From NCBI GenBank assembly GCA_001600095.1, contig BCIX01000001.1, positions 5,047,198-5,111,197 on the forward strand: a DNA stretch of 64,000 bases, written 5' to 3'. Source of the stretch: Bullera alba (Eukaryota; Basidiomycota; Tremellomycetes; Tremellales; Bulleraceae). The notes beneath the pieces are model-generated. The model was not told where the DNA came from. It did not search any database and saw nothing but the letters and a program-made list of their open reading frames with translations. Below are positions 9,354 through 30,007 of the stretch, piece after piece (positions within the stretch are counted from its first letter, which is position 1; every line of letters begins with the position of its first letter). The position numbers and the translations under genes were made by a program.

Positions 9354-11184
9354 TCAACGAGGAGTCCTCTTATTCGGTTTGGAAACCCTGACAACTCTGT
9401 CGTACCCCACGCTGACGACCTCCCACTGATCGTTCCCCTCGCCAGTCTGGACGATGCAGCAATCTCTCACAACCTCGCTTGAACCCTGACCAGAGAGCAA
9501 CACCGAGCCATGTATTTTGACCCTGGATCTGACCTCTCCCGAAAGGCTGATGAGGTTCAGGTATCCGTTCGGCGTGGTCGTGCTGCACCAGCATCAGCGT
9601 CCTTCTCCACCGGTGAATGCACACAGCGCTCCACTTACACCAGGCCAGATCCATCGGGAAGCCATGACATCCGGGGAAGGACAAAGTCGTCCGTGTCACA
9701 GCCAGTCCACAGACAAGCTAGCCGTTCAGTCTGCGGCACAGTTGTCAGTGGCTGCAAGCTCTGGTGAAGCAATATTGGGTGGAAATATCCCAGGGGAAGA
9801 AGCCACCTCACCTCATGGGGTTCTATGCCGTACAGCAATATTCTCTCGCCTGATCCACCCCTATGATCGCCAGTCTGGCACGCTATGAGCTTGCCAGACG
9901 GATGCACTGCCATGTTGAGCACTGCAAAGCTGATATGGAGATCCATAGGATGTGGATTGAATGATTTCGTGATGATAGACCAGTCGTCGCTTCCACGCGT
10001 AGCTGCACCTTGATCGGTTTGCGCGGTATCGGGGGCTGGGAGCTTGACGTAATACATAAGATGCGACGATCTCAGCGTGTAGAGGAGGTATGTTGAAGCA
10101 GGGTGAAAGACAATCGATTCAGGGTTGGAATCCACTTTGATCCTCTTGACCTCTTCGTATCGCAACGTCGGGTCGGACGCCAGAGCTATATCATCCGTAT
10201 CGTCCAGTATCAGTGCGTCGTCCTCGTCCACCTGTGTCAAAGGCACAGCGGATGATGTCGCCCTGTAGATCACCACATGACGGTCGTAGGATGCCGTGGC
10301 GAAATATCGTCCGTCTGGGGAGAAGGCTACTCTGACCACAAACTTGCTCGATTTGAAGGTCTGCAATGGCTCTCCAGTAATCAAATCTGTGAGCACGGTG
10401 CTGGCCATGGGCGTCAGTATTTCCAAGAATGCAACATTCACATCCATCTCACCTTCCGTCCATTGACCCCGAGAGGAGGTATCGCGAGTTGAGGGGATGC
10501 GTGTCAAAGCACAATACTGCTGCTTTGTGCGGTTCCAATATTCTCTCTACCTGCTCTTGCTATCAGCCTCCTTCCGCAGCAGAGGCATTGTACCTTCCGT
10601 ACCTCTCCAGTCATGTAGTCTATCAATTTGAGGGATCTGTCCACCGAAGACGTCAGTATAGTCGGCATATATTCCGCCCTATACCTGCGATCTCGTCAAC
10701 GAACAGCCCTCCCTCCATGATCAACGCCAGAGCTGATGCCTCGCCTCACTCACGTCGCCGTCGTCGTGTCAAACCATCTTCTAGGTAGACTCGCCTGTCC
10801 GACTGTCAGGAGGTTGACCGCACTTATCCCCTCTATACTGCGCTTTTCACCTTCCAAATGAAGATTGGGCGAGAGTTGGATCTTCAATATATCTCCAATC
10901 CGCATCTTCTTCCAGTGTCCAGCGCCCAGCCCAGCTCCATTTGCTGATCCCAGTTCCATGTCCTCATCTTCAGCTAGGCGTATAGCAGCGAGCTTCTCGG
11001 CCGCTTCATGCGAACGGAAGTCTTCGACTAGTGTTCTGAGGTCCGGTACGGGCGCTTTAGTCGTGTCTGGTGGCAAGGCCTGCGAGGCGTCGATAAACGA
11101 AGGCAGAACGCTAGGGTAGTTGATGGCGAGATAATGCGCTATGAGGTCTTGAATCTGGGGCGGCCTCGCATGCTTGGACGTCAT
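9354..11184 (-). CDS. LisH/WD40-repeat protein
   Basis: ATG at 11184. The N-terminus IQDLIAHYLAINYPSVLPSF fits a LisH dimerisation motif. After several introns come WD40-type segments: VVRVAFSPDGRYFATASYDR, then ESIVFHPASTYLLYTLRSSH and LNMAVHPSGKLIACQTGDH, and DDFVLPRMSWLPDGSGLV. The last segment ends at a GTAAGT donor with branch GCTGAT and acceptor GTGCAG. The final exon starts TTTPNGYLNLISLSG and stops at 9354-9356. The total fits one seven-bladed propeller. LisH-WD40 proteins act as adaptors or chaperone-like scaffolds, but I do not recognise a specific orthologue. Confidence 0.75.
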
Positions 11185-11532
11185 GATGGCGGCTGGCTGA
11201 GAGGTGGAGCGCGAAGAACAGTTGAAGTGATCTCACCCAGCGTAAGAGTTAGCACCGAGACGACCGGTCGACCTCCACTTTGTATCTCCGCAGGCAAGAT
11301 GCTGCGATCTCGAAACAGGAGATCGCATCGAAGCTCAGCGCTTCAGCTCTCATCCATGAGACTGTAAACATTATCGTCCGTGATACATGGATATATGCTA
11401 CTAGTGGTTGACACTAATGGAAGGGGAGGTCAAAATCAAATAAGGATGTGAATGGAAAATATGATTATACGTGTAGGTATCATAAAGCACCACGGGGGGA
11501 AACATCAATTCCCCGACGGTCCAAGACTCTCA
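11185..11532. other. Intergenic, about 350 bp
   Basis: Upstream region of the LisH/WD40 gene and downstream region of the next minus-strand gene. AT-rich around 11350-11480. I see no gene in it. Confidence 0.4.
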
Positions 11533-13312
11533 TCAGAATCCCATCCCGACTTTCTCCTCGAAAGGGCTCCGTAGCCCGCCATCGCCAAGGGCACCACCAA
11601 AGCTCAAAGCCTCGGCGCCCAGCACCCTCGGCCTTGACTTTGCCGTCCGACTCCCTCCCCTACCCCTCAAGCGCTTGCCTGCGGGCGCTCTGACTGGTGC
11701 TGAGTCGTCCTCACTGTCGCTCCAGCTGGACGTGTTTCGGGCGGGCTGGTTGGCGGTATCGACGATATTCAGAGGCATTGCTAGAACCGAGCGGTCCGTC
11801 GTCGAAGGTTTGTGAGACATAAAAGTGTCCCTCACGGGGTGCGGTGGGTCGTTCAGCGCCGAAGACGATTGTGACCGGGTCAATCGAGGTTCCTTCATTC
11901 GATCCAGGACAGTCTTCTCTGACGCACTCTCCACGAGTTTTGGCTCGTCGGATAGTCGGGTGAGAGGTTTAAGAATAAAACTCGATCGCTCAGATACAGG
12001 CGATGTGACGATCGGGTTCGTGGCGATCAGCGGGGTAGCCTTGATCTCCTTGATCTCAGCTTCAGCTTCAGCTGCCAGGTCGCTAGCGGTGAAGCTCCGT
12101 CCTCTTTGCAGTAAGGAGGAGGGTCGGATGGGTTTGGCTCCGGGACCTCGGTATGAACCTTTGCGACGGAGGGGTGCCGGGGGTTCGGGCGAAGCGGGTA
12201 TGACGGAGATGGACGGTGCGGTGGGGGATGGTTGTGGCGTCGAAACATTTCGGGTCTTTGGGCGATCACGCGATGATCCACTGCCTTCTAGCTTTGCGTC
12301 AGAGTTGGAGCAATGATGCCACGCTGCCAATGACATACCTGATGCAGAGCGGGACATTCCGACGGAGCCTGAGTCGAGCTTTGCGGTATTCTGCAAAGTT
12401 GTCGATAGTCTAATGGAATCAGCACCCTGGCTGTTGTACAGTAGAGTCGGATTTCTGCTCACCGGATAGCTCTGCTTATGCTGTCCGTTTCATCGGTCGT
12501 CTCCCCGCTCGTCACCTCATCCTCTTGATCCATAAAGTCCATACTATCCATTCGTCTCAGTCCAGGCCGACTCTGAGCTGCCTTCCTATCCTGCCGAGTC
12601 ATTTTCCTCTCTTTACTATCCTGGCCAAACTTTGAGTTGTCCAGCGCCAGGCTGAACAATTTCTTCCGCGTCTCGTCCCATGTCCGCGTCCAGCACTTGT
12701 CGTCTTCAGACGAGGCATTCCGAGGCGAAGAGCGGTATGCAAAGGATAAAACTTGATTTGCCAGCTCATCAATGACGTTGGTAGGAGGGAGGTCGCCGGG
12801 AGGATAAGACGTCGACACTGGTCGCCAGGGGTGGAGTAGAGCCTGGTAGTACAGGCATCAGCGGATGCTTGCAAGGTCTGTGGATCTCATCAGACTCACA
12901 TTCTGCAACATCTCCACTTCCTCTTCGGACCAGGCTACGTCCTTAACACACTCATAGTCATCGGAGGTCTGTGATGACTCTCTTGATCTCTTCTCCCCGA
13001 CGGCCCCTACAGGCATCGAGTAACCCGTATCAAACTCGAGGCGCGTAAGAGAATCCCCGTTCTTGTCATGCTGCAGCGTGAGCTCGTGTCCGAGCGCGAA
13101 CTCGTATGGCATAGGTGTGTGAGGTAGAGGCGTGTGCGGTCCCGGTGTCTTGGGTAAGAGGTCCAGCGAATCCCTACGAGACGAACTCGATGTCAGCTGT
13201 GAAATCAGACGCGTCGTTTGATGACTCACTGGCTCATGCTGGTCGTCAATCTCGGTGGAAGGGCAATAAGCATGGGCTCACGAGCCCGCCTGGTGGCCAT
13301 TGCAGCGGCCAT
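11533..13312 (-). CDS. Unrecognised Ser/Arg-rich fungal protein
   Basis: The proposed first exon starts at an ATG at 13312 (MAAAMATRRAREPMLIALPP) and ends at a GTGAGT donor. The second exon includes TPGPHTPLPHTPMPYEFALG and WSEEEVEMLQN. It joins through a GTGAGT...TACCAG intron to ALLHPWRPVSTSYPPGDLPP then TNVIDELANQVLSFAY. The W-x-E-E-E-V-x-M-L followed by a PPTNVIDELA block is the most ordered part and probably the conserved core. The last exon (about 300 residues) is low complexity, Ser-rich with basic patches such as LRRKGSYRGPGAKPIRPSSL, and ends in GLRSPFEEKVGMGF. A regulatory, phosphorylated, largely disordered protein is plausible. No function assigned. Confidence 0.65.
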
Positions 13313-14110
13313 ACAAGAGAGATGTGAGGATGTCGGTTGAGTCTGTTGTTGAGGATATGCCGCGTCGAGCGGGCGAAGGTGAAGGTCGTGTTGAGTGAGA
13401 GTCGCGCGAGTTCCTCGACTGTCAAAGCCGTTTCAGGAACGCGGTGGAAGGAGGAATGTACGGGCGAAACCAGTCGTCCGTCGCGCTATGTACGCGTATA
13501 TGGTCTGTATCGATCGAGATGTGGTAGTCGTACAAAAGGCCAATGTCGAGATGGATGGGGATGAGCTTGAACTGACAAGTTGTGTAAGAGTAAGCTAGAG
13601 TAAGTTAGGTGTGGCCACCACCATTGGAGTTGAAATCTACTCGTAAGGAAAAAGAGGCGTGGCCCCTTTCTTTGCCGTCCTGCATGCTTAAATGATCAAG
13701 GGGGTCCTCTTTGTCGACGTCAGAGGCGACGGGTTCCAGCTGGTTCCAGTGACCCGGTCTCGGAATCCATTCCTCTGCGCTCTCCTGCTGCTCTCTCCAT
13801 CTCCTCTTGCATCCCGCAGACTCCCGCAGATGAAGAGAGATTCAGTCCAGATCGCGACACTGATGTCCCTGAGGCCGGCCCTCGGCATAGCAACGGCATC
13901 TGCGACACGGCGAAAAAAAGGTTAATAAAAGACGCGTCTCTTCAAAACGCCACCAGACGATGTTCCCGACATTGACAGCACGATTCATGACAGCATTGAC
14001 ACGCGTTGCATCGAGAGTCAAATCTCCTATACGATGCATCGTCCCCTATCGTCCCCCTTATCGTTCCGTGTTCGTAAAGAGTCGTAAAAGACCTCGTGGT
14101 CATCGATCCA
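13313..14110. other. Intergenic, about 800 bp
   Basis: Upstream (promoter) region of the preceding minus-strand gene and 3' region of the DYRK kinase gene. It contains short overlapping ORFs without coding character. No repeat or RNA gene noticed. Confidence 0.4.
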
Positions 14111-20854
<6,744 letters not shown>

Positions 20855-21655
20855 CTACGGCCGTCACAACGTGTCAGCTTCAAGCTCCTCCCGGTCAGAA
20901 TTATACGCGTTGTGGGGAGTGGAGCTCACCTCTCGCTGAGATTGATCAAATGATCAGCTAGTGGGCTGTAATCATACGGTCGCTTGGCGCCATTGATCCT
21001 CCAGGCTGAACGGTCGGTCCGTCAAGATTGTTCAATCGTCCAGGTTCCAAGCGATTGTCCAGAAGATCACGATCCAAGGTGACTCTAGAATCTACACTGT
21101 TGATCGCCGATGTTTTCTTTGTAGACTCGAGAACTAACGCGGTGGTCGGTGCGTGAGTGCTACCCAAAAAGCCCCGGCTCCGATTCACCTCCTCGTCCAG
21201 CTCGACGTGCCCGGGCCGAGTTGACTTTTGGGAAGCGTGATCGATGCTGCGCCTTTGGTTGCTGGCGCTGCAATACTCAAGTCTTGTTGTACAGTCTCAA
21301 TGCTACTTGCGATCCGATAGTCTACGAAGGCCGAGGATGGGACTGATGAGATTAAGCTGAGCCGTGTGTCGTTGACCGAGTTGACTTAGCTTGACCTTGA
21401 CTTTTCAGGGTAAAAGACACGTGGCAAAGGGAGCCAACTGCCGAGCTTCTCAAACGCCACTGCATCACCCAGCATCCATCACTCAGAGTAACATCGTTTC
21501 ATGCTTGGCTACAGACACATAGGGGGATAACAGCTCGTATTAGGTGTATGGAATGCACGGTCACAAAGTAGCGTGGATGGCTATGTGCGTGAAAGGATCT
21601 CGATGCAAGTTCGGGAAGGAGAAAAGGGATGATGATGAAACTGAGACTCGTAGGA
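20855..21655. other. Intergenic with probable 5' UTR intron of the DYRK gene
   Basis: Directly upstream of the kinase ATG is a GTGAGC...CCGTAG segment (about 20855-20930) containing GCTGAC before the acceptor, so the start codon probably follows a 5' UTR intron. The rest is promoter sequence and the 3' region of the MFS gene. No other gene seen. Confidence 0.4.
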
Positions 21656-24600
21656 TCATCGAATCAGGAAGGACAGTGACCACTGGATGATACAGCCGAT
21701 GGTCACCACAAAGAAGCCTTTGTAGTAGCCCGTCGGGTCGCCGTTGATACTGGCACTCCAGAGCTATACGTATTCGGTCAGATGTCAAGCCCTACAACTG
21801 CGCAAGTCTACTTACCGCTCCACCAAATACCGGACCGAAGAACCTGGCGAACGAGACGGTGCTCTGCGCCAGACCGTTGGCCAAGCCGACGACATGAGGA
21901 GGCGATAGCGCGTTCTGCGAGGCAAGAATCAGCGTGGCACCCTTATTTGAAGTCTGGATGTACTTACTATCAACACCATGACCGAGGTGTAGGCAAGTGT
22001 ACCACCGCAATATCTCGTTGCGCTACGTATGTCATTCGGCTTGATTCGTTGTCTAATATGTAGCTGTAGGACTTACGTGATGATGGTGAGTACTACACAG
22101 AGACATCAGCATCGTCCAGAAGCGGAGCTATGTTACATGATGATACGACTCACGAGTCATGGTGATGAACCCGCCCGACTTGTCTGGTGATGCCACAGAG
22201 TGCAGCAGCGGCAGAGCCAAGTACGCAGGCACGTATAGCGAGCAACCGATCCTGAACATTTGCAAGTGGGAGAACGGTCCCAAAGGCGGGCCAAGTCGAG
22301 GATAGAGGTAGAATTGGTAGACCAACTGGAACAAACACATCAGGGCGATGATGAAGGAGAAATTGGCCGGGTTGAGTCCTATACCACCAGACTTGTATGG
22401 CCTGCGGGAGACCACATCAGCAGTTGTCTCTCACCCCGATTTCACCATAACTCACGTTACGAGGAAAGACAAGAATAGCTGGTCGTGAGTTGTGTTATGC
22501 AGTGCCAGTAGTCCATACTGCAGACACAGTCAGCCTCCACAGACATCCACCACCAATCATGACCCACCTGCAGGATCATAAGCAGAGGCAGTGCCTTCCA
22601 CGTCGACTGCTTGGGCTCCTGGAACGATGCCTCCACCAACGGCGACTGCTCATTGGCGTGCGTCTCCGGAATGGCACCTAGACCACCACCTCCTGCCCTC
22701 TGCATCGTGTTGGGTGCTGGGAAGAATGGATCTGTGGGCGACGCGACCGCTTCGGGCGAGTATAACTGAGGCGGATCTGCCAGACCGGTGTTGCCGAAAA
22801 TGGCCGGCATCTGTCCGGACGTGGTACTGAACCGCCTCGAGGTGGAGTATCGATGTCCAGCAAACGATCGCTGCATGGACATGCCGCTGACCACACGGCC
22901 GCCCTTCCTCCGGACTCGGACACTCGATGGCTCTTCGGTCGAGTTGGGCGTGGGGGCTAGCGAGTGCTGGGGGGTGCTTTCGAAAGGCTGATTGTCATCG
23001 TCATTCTCGTCGCCGTCTTCCTCTTCTTCATCGTCGTCATCAAACACCGCAGTGTCTTGCGCGACAGCCGCTGAAACCCAAAGATCGTTAATGTTAAAGG
23101 TGTTTTCCTCGTTGGCTGAGAATTGCCATTAGCTCAGATGCGCAACGATTCCAGGATCAGCTACTAACCAAGAAGCAATTTCCTAGCGAAGCCTAGGGAT
23201 GGCTCTCTGTCCAGACCATCGTCATCTTCGTCATCTACACCGGACACTCTATCTGGCCTGCCTGAAACACGACGTGCAGCTTCAAGAGCCGCTCTCGCCG
23301 CCAAAGTTGGGTGTTTCGATCGAATACCACCATATCCATAAGCAGTTCCGAGACTCGCTCGACTGTCCCTTCTGGCATGAGGCACACTCGCACCGAGCGC
23401 ATTGGGCTCGACATCCACTCCAGGTGAGAGGAAGCTTCGTCTGGGTCTCAGCGATGGGACCGGTACAGCCGTTCGCTGGGATGGTGCTGGCGATCCACTG
23501 GGCTCGGGGGTGACCAGAGGTTCGTTCTTCTCAATGGGCAGGGCGATTCGACTACCCCCACGAACACCACCGTCCCATGACAAGAAGCATGAAAGAACGG
23601 CGCCCGCCATCAGGATCACTCCGGCGAAAAGGGTCGGTAGGAGGTATGGGAACGTGTGGAACAGGCCTAAGTCGTGTCAGACTAGTGTTGAGGTAATACA
23701 GCGCCTACTCACCGATTCGACCCAGAAAGTTGTTCGGGAAATTCTCGCCAGGGCTCTCAAACACACCACCAAAGATCTTCCTGGCGTCAGCACAGACCAT
23801 TCACCATGACCAGATTACTCACGGGTCCAATGACACCACCGAAACCCCAGGAGAAGCCCAGAACGGCATACGCTCTGGTGGCATTGGTGTCGTCTAATGC
23901 TCGTCAGCGAGAGTTCAGACTTGCTGTGCTGGAAGCTCACCTGTGATGTCTCGTATAGAGCCACGGAACTGATCATCAGCGCAAATCATGAGGGATGTGG
24001 ACTTACGACTCCAACTGCTCCTCCAAAGATACCTTGAACCAGTCGCACACATATCGCTTCTGGCAGCTAAACAACACTGTCAGCTTGTTGTCACACTGGA
24101 GGTGCTCAGTGAAGCTGCGCACCGATTCTGAGGTTCCAAATGTGATCAAAGCTGCACGTCAGTGGACCATTCCATATATGATAAACATACCGACCGCACT
24201 ACCCTGACATTGTAAGCTCACGTACGCAAACGAATGACTTACCGCCAGACTAGCCACGAGGACAGCTCTTCGACCGTGCTTGTCCGCTATACTACTCCAC
24301 AGCAACGAAGTGAAGAACTGAGTGATGAAGAAGACCGATACAAGGTTACCTAACCCGTCAGCATTTCCACCTCTGTGCTTCACATACCTGTCCACAGACC
24401 AACGGCTGCTTCCGTTTCGCTGTTCTTTTCCCTGCCGGATGAGAGGAAGAAACCTGATCGGAGTGTGAGCTCCATAAAGACGCACGTGATGCCAGCCATG
24501 AGCTCACCTTCCACCATCTTGAGTAAGAAGGGTGTACTCAAGTTGGCCGACAAGAGCTCGGACAGCATTGCCTGTGGACATTCAGTCAAAGTCGCAGTGT

Positions 24601-24971
24601 AGAGCCGGAGCCACACTTACGATGCAGAGGACTACCATGGGGAGTACTGGTAGTGGAGTCGAGTATGCTGGTCTTATACCGGGCACTAAACTCGGCAACT
24701 TCATCGACAAGTCCGTTTCATCCCCAATACCACCTCCAAAACCCGTTGTAGCCATACTGCCCCGCCGCGTGCCCCTGCCCACTGTACCATTGCCAACAGT
24801 CGAGAAGCTCGGCCTGAATGATCGCCTGGTGAGACGGCGCGAGTGATGATTGGGCGTTCGATCGTAGGGAGATCCAGAGGCGGATGTGGTATTGGACAGA
24901 TCGAACACTTCGGCAGGGGTCGGCGCTGCAGGTAACGAGATCCTACTTGGGGGAGTCGCCGTGCCGGACAT
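21656..24971 (-). CDS. MFS transporter, ZIFL-like
   Basis: Major facilitator of the DHA1/zinc-induced-facilitator-like type. ATG at 24971; the cytosolic Ser/Arg-rich N-terminus of about 120 residues leads into TM1 (LPVLPMVVLCI). The loop after TM2 carries the MFS signature: FTSLLWSSIADKHGRRAVLV. A later helix reads LPTLFAGVILMAGAVLSCFL, after which a long hydrophilic central loop of over 200 residues contains an Asp/Glu run ([16 protein letters not shown]) and Arg/Ser-rich patches. The second half has helices such as FSFIIALMCLFQLVYQF. The last exon ends IIQWSLSFLIR with stop at 21656-21658. At least ten introns. ZIFL relatives move organic acids, auxin, metals or drugs; the substrate here is unknown. 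The enlarged loop is a likely phosphoregulatory site. Confidence 0.85.
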
Positions 24972-25389
24972 TGTGTCGCTGAATGTCGAGGACGCGTGAG
25001 CGACGTCTCAGTCGACCAATACCAGAGGCCAGGTGAGTACGGGACAAGATGGGAAACGAAACGCAGACCGATCGACGGGATGCTGAGAAGCCAACACACA
25101 CAAGCTGAGCACAATTCCGGCACGTCGGCCGGTTGATTTGGGTGGCAACGCGTCGCGTGAGTTACTTGCGGTTGATTATGCTGCTGGACGCTTGTTGAAC
25201 ACTTCGCTTGGTCATAAAGTCATGCTTCTTATACCACCGCGGACATCCCTATTGCGACGACTGGTATATCCATGTCAAGACAGATGATAGAAATCCCTCA
25301 ATCCCTTCGGCCTTTGATGATCTGAAACTGCCTCAAAATGGTTGATTTGCCCGGTCGACAACTCAATCCCCAATCCCCAATACCTAATT
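24972..25389. other. Intergenic, about 420 bp
   Basis: Promoter of the MFS gene and 3' region of choline kinase, both minus strand. It contains a short tandem of CAATCCCCAAT-like units near 25366-25380. No gene seen. Confidence 0.4.
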
Positions 25390-27180
25390 TTACTTCTGGT
25401 CCATCTTATCCGTCTTCAACGCGCCGAGTTCTACTGCCTCCTGCCTGAACATGTCTATGCGCTCTTTGGCGTATGACTAGGCCCGTTCTGTCAGTGTGGC
25501 TTCCATGTTGACTCTTGCTGGGAAAATCACTCACGAGGTAATCGAAATCGAACTTGTCTTGCGTGCCCGCCAGAACGCCTTTGATCTGCTCCTCCGCTTG
25601 GACAATACCCCATAGTGCCCAGAAGATACTGCAAGCCGGACTCCATATTCTCACCTCGCGCTCAAGCCTCGCGATTCTGTCCCGTGCTACGTCGGTCCGA
25701 CGCCCGACCGTCTCTCCGCCGCTAGAGTCGACTTCGATGGAGAGGTATGCCCGGTAGAACTCTTCTCGTTGCTCGATAGATGGATATGGGAAGTGTGGTT
25801 GCAGCGAATGAGAGTGAGTAGGGTGGTGGTAGTTTGCCCGCCATTCGTGGAAGTGGTTGGCAACGTCGTATCCTCGTGGGTTTGGTGCAGCGTATTCAAA
25901 GTCAATGACGATGTACTGGATATACAGGTCAGCTACTCCTACCAAAAGGAAGTTAGCTGACTCACCCTGTGATGATCTGGCTTGCCACGAGCGAGCGGGG
26001 CCTCGAGTTTAAGGATGTTGCCATATTGCGTGTCGTTGTCTTCGAAAGGTCAGCGAATGGATCGATGCTATCTTTACACGGCACAACTTACGTGCAAAGA
26101 CCACTCCTTTACCTTTACCCTCATCTGCGTCCACCCAGTTCCGGTACTCCTCCATCTCCTCCCTCACTTGAGACAGCTTGAAGTCCTGTGCCCAGGTCAT
26201 CCAATCCTGATGACTTTCCGCCTTCAACAGCAGCTCGAGGACCGTTTCCGCGAGTAAGATCCACTCCCTGAGACATCTCCAAACCATTGGCTCCCCCTCT
26301 CTGCCATCTATGTATCCGAGAAGCCGAAGGTCGACCGAATGCAGTTCTCGCATCCGGCTGGCGATGCCTCGCGAGATTGCTGGATCTCTCAGTTCCAGGG
26401 CTGTGAGTGCTCGCGAAGGGAAGAACTGCTCCACTCTGCCGTTGGCGAATGTCCCGTAAAGTCTAGGTCCGAGACCGTATTCGGTACACAAGACGTGGAG
26501 TATCCTGAGTTCTTCCGTTCTCGAGATAAGAGCGTCCGAGCTAGGCCCATACACTCGAAGGATCAAGGTGACAGGGTATTCTTTCGGAGCGAAGGGCGGA
26601 GGGTGGTTAGGATCTGACGGTGGCATGGTCGGTGTGAGCAGCGGTGACATCGTTGGTGACGTTGGGTTTGGAGCCGGATTGAATGTGACGAAGAACACAG
26701 CATTGGTCAGCGCTCCAGAAACCTTCTGGAGGTGGATGGACGTTGGGCGCAATTGTGCGGATGTCCATGATGGGACTTTCTGTGGTCGCAGAGTCAATTA
26801 GAGAAATCGTTAAGTCCCGAAACTACTGACCAGCTTCTGAAGCGTAGCTAGGATCTTTTGCTTGAACACGGGTCTCCTCCATTCGCTGTGTAGAGTGTCA
26901 ACGACGGCACACATGCATGCCAAGTCAGTGCCACTTACGCCGGGTCAAGAGCCAGGTCGATATGCCTTACGCCTGGCGTGCTGTTCTGCTCAGAATCCTC
27001 CACGGGGTCACTGGTCACACTACCCCCGTCCAGCTGGAAATCCGATAAGTGCGAGTAACTCCCGGTCGAGCTTCGGCGAACTGGCGGTTTCTGGGAGTGT
27101 GACGGGCCAGGTTGGGCAAGGATCAAGGGCGAGAGGGACCCTTGACTCCTCTGTGGGCGGAACTCTGGTGTTAGGACCAT
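25390..27180 (-). CDS. Choline/ethanolamine kinase
   Basis: Catalyses ATP-dependent phosphorylation of choline (or ethanolamine), the first step of the CDP-choline (Kennedy) pathway, in the cytosol. ATG at 27180. A Ser-rich N-terminal exon is followed by EWRRPVFKQKILATLQKL and then KVSGALTNAVFFVTF, the nucleotide-binding loop of the family. The catalytic loop spans a junction and reads VVFAHNDTQYGNIL (Brenner motif HxDxxxxN with HND). It is followed by IVIDFEYAAPNPRGYDVANH, the choline-kinase motif with the metal-binding Asp. The C-terminal WALWGIVQAEE fits the choline-binding helix region. The last exon ends KTDKMDQK with TAA at 25390-25392. A proline-rich insertion (TMPPSDPNHPPPFAP) lies after the nucleotide loop. 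Confidence 0.92.
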
Positions 27181-27506
27181 TGCTCAGTGTGTAGCGGCTG
27201 ATGGAAAGAGGCAGACGACAAGGCCAAGCATGTCAAGAACAGCTGGCTATCTATCTGCCTGGGCCGCCTGGGACGTGGATTCGAAGTTTACGTAACGAGC
27301 CTCAGATTTCCTACTGACGTGGCAGCCAGTATCACAGTGATAAGGGAAGCGCCGCTCGGTCCCGGCGGAGCCCGTTGGCTGGCGATGCTGTCACTCACTC
27401 GTGCTCCTACCAGCAACTCCCAGCCTCCAATCCTTTGGATTGATCCAACGATAAGGCTAGTCCTGCTCTACGTTCCCGTTAGACAAACCTTCCTGGCATC
27501 CGCATC
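27181..27506. promoter_or_regulatory. Divergent promoter, choline kinase / VMA2
   Basis: About 325 bp between the two start codons with no ORF of interest. A TTACGTAA-like palindrome core (TTTACGTAACG) occurs near 27288-27298. It must hold both promoters. Confidence 0.45.
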
Positions 27507-29920
<2,414 letters not shown>

Positions 29921-30007
29921 ATGTGCTCTCGAGTTGTGAATGGACGACTATTGCGCATGTACTGTTTGTTGGATCGACGTTGATGCGAGCATGAGACACG
30001 GTATTCA

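Noticed and set aside
13313..14110. Possible tRNA or small gene in the 800-bp gap
   Set aside because: No B-box-like GGTTCRANNCC with a paired A-box found, and the short ORFs are overlapping and compositionally poor.
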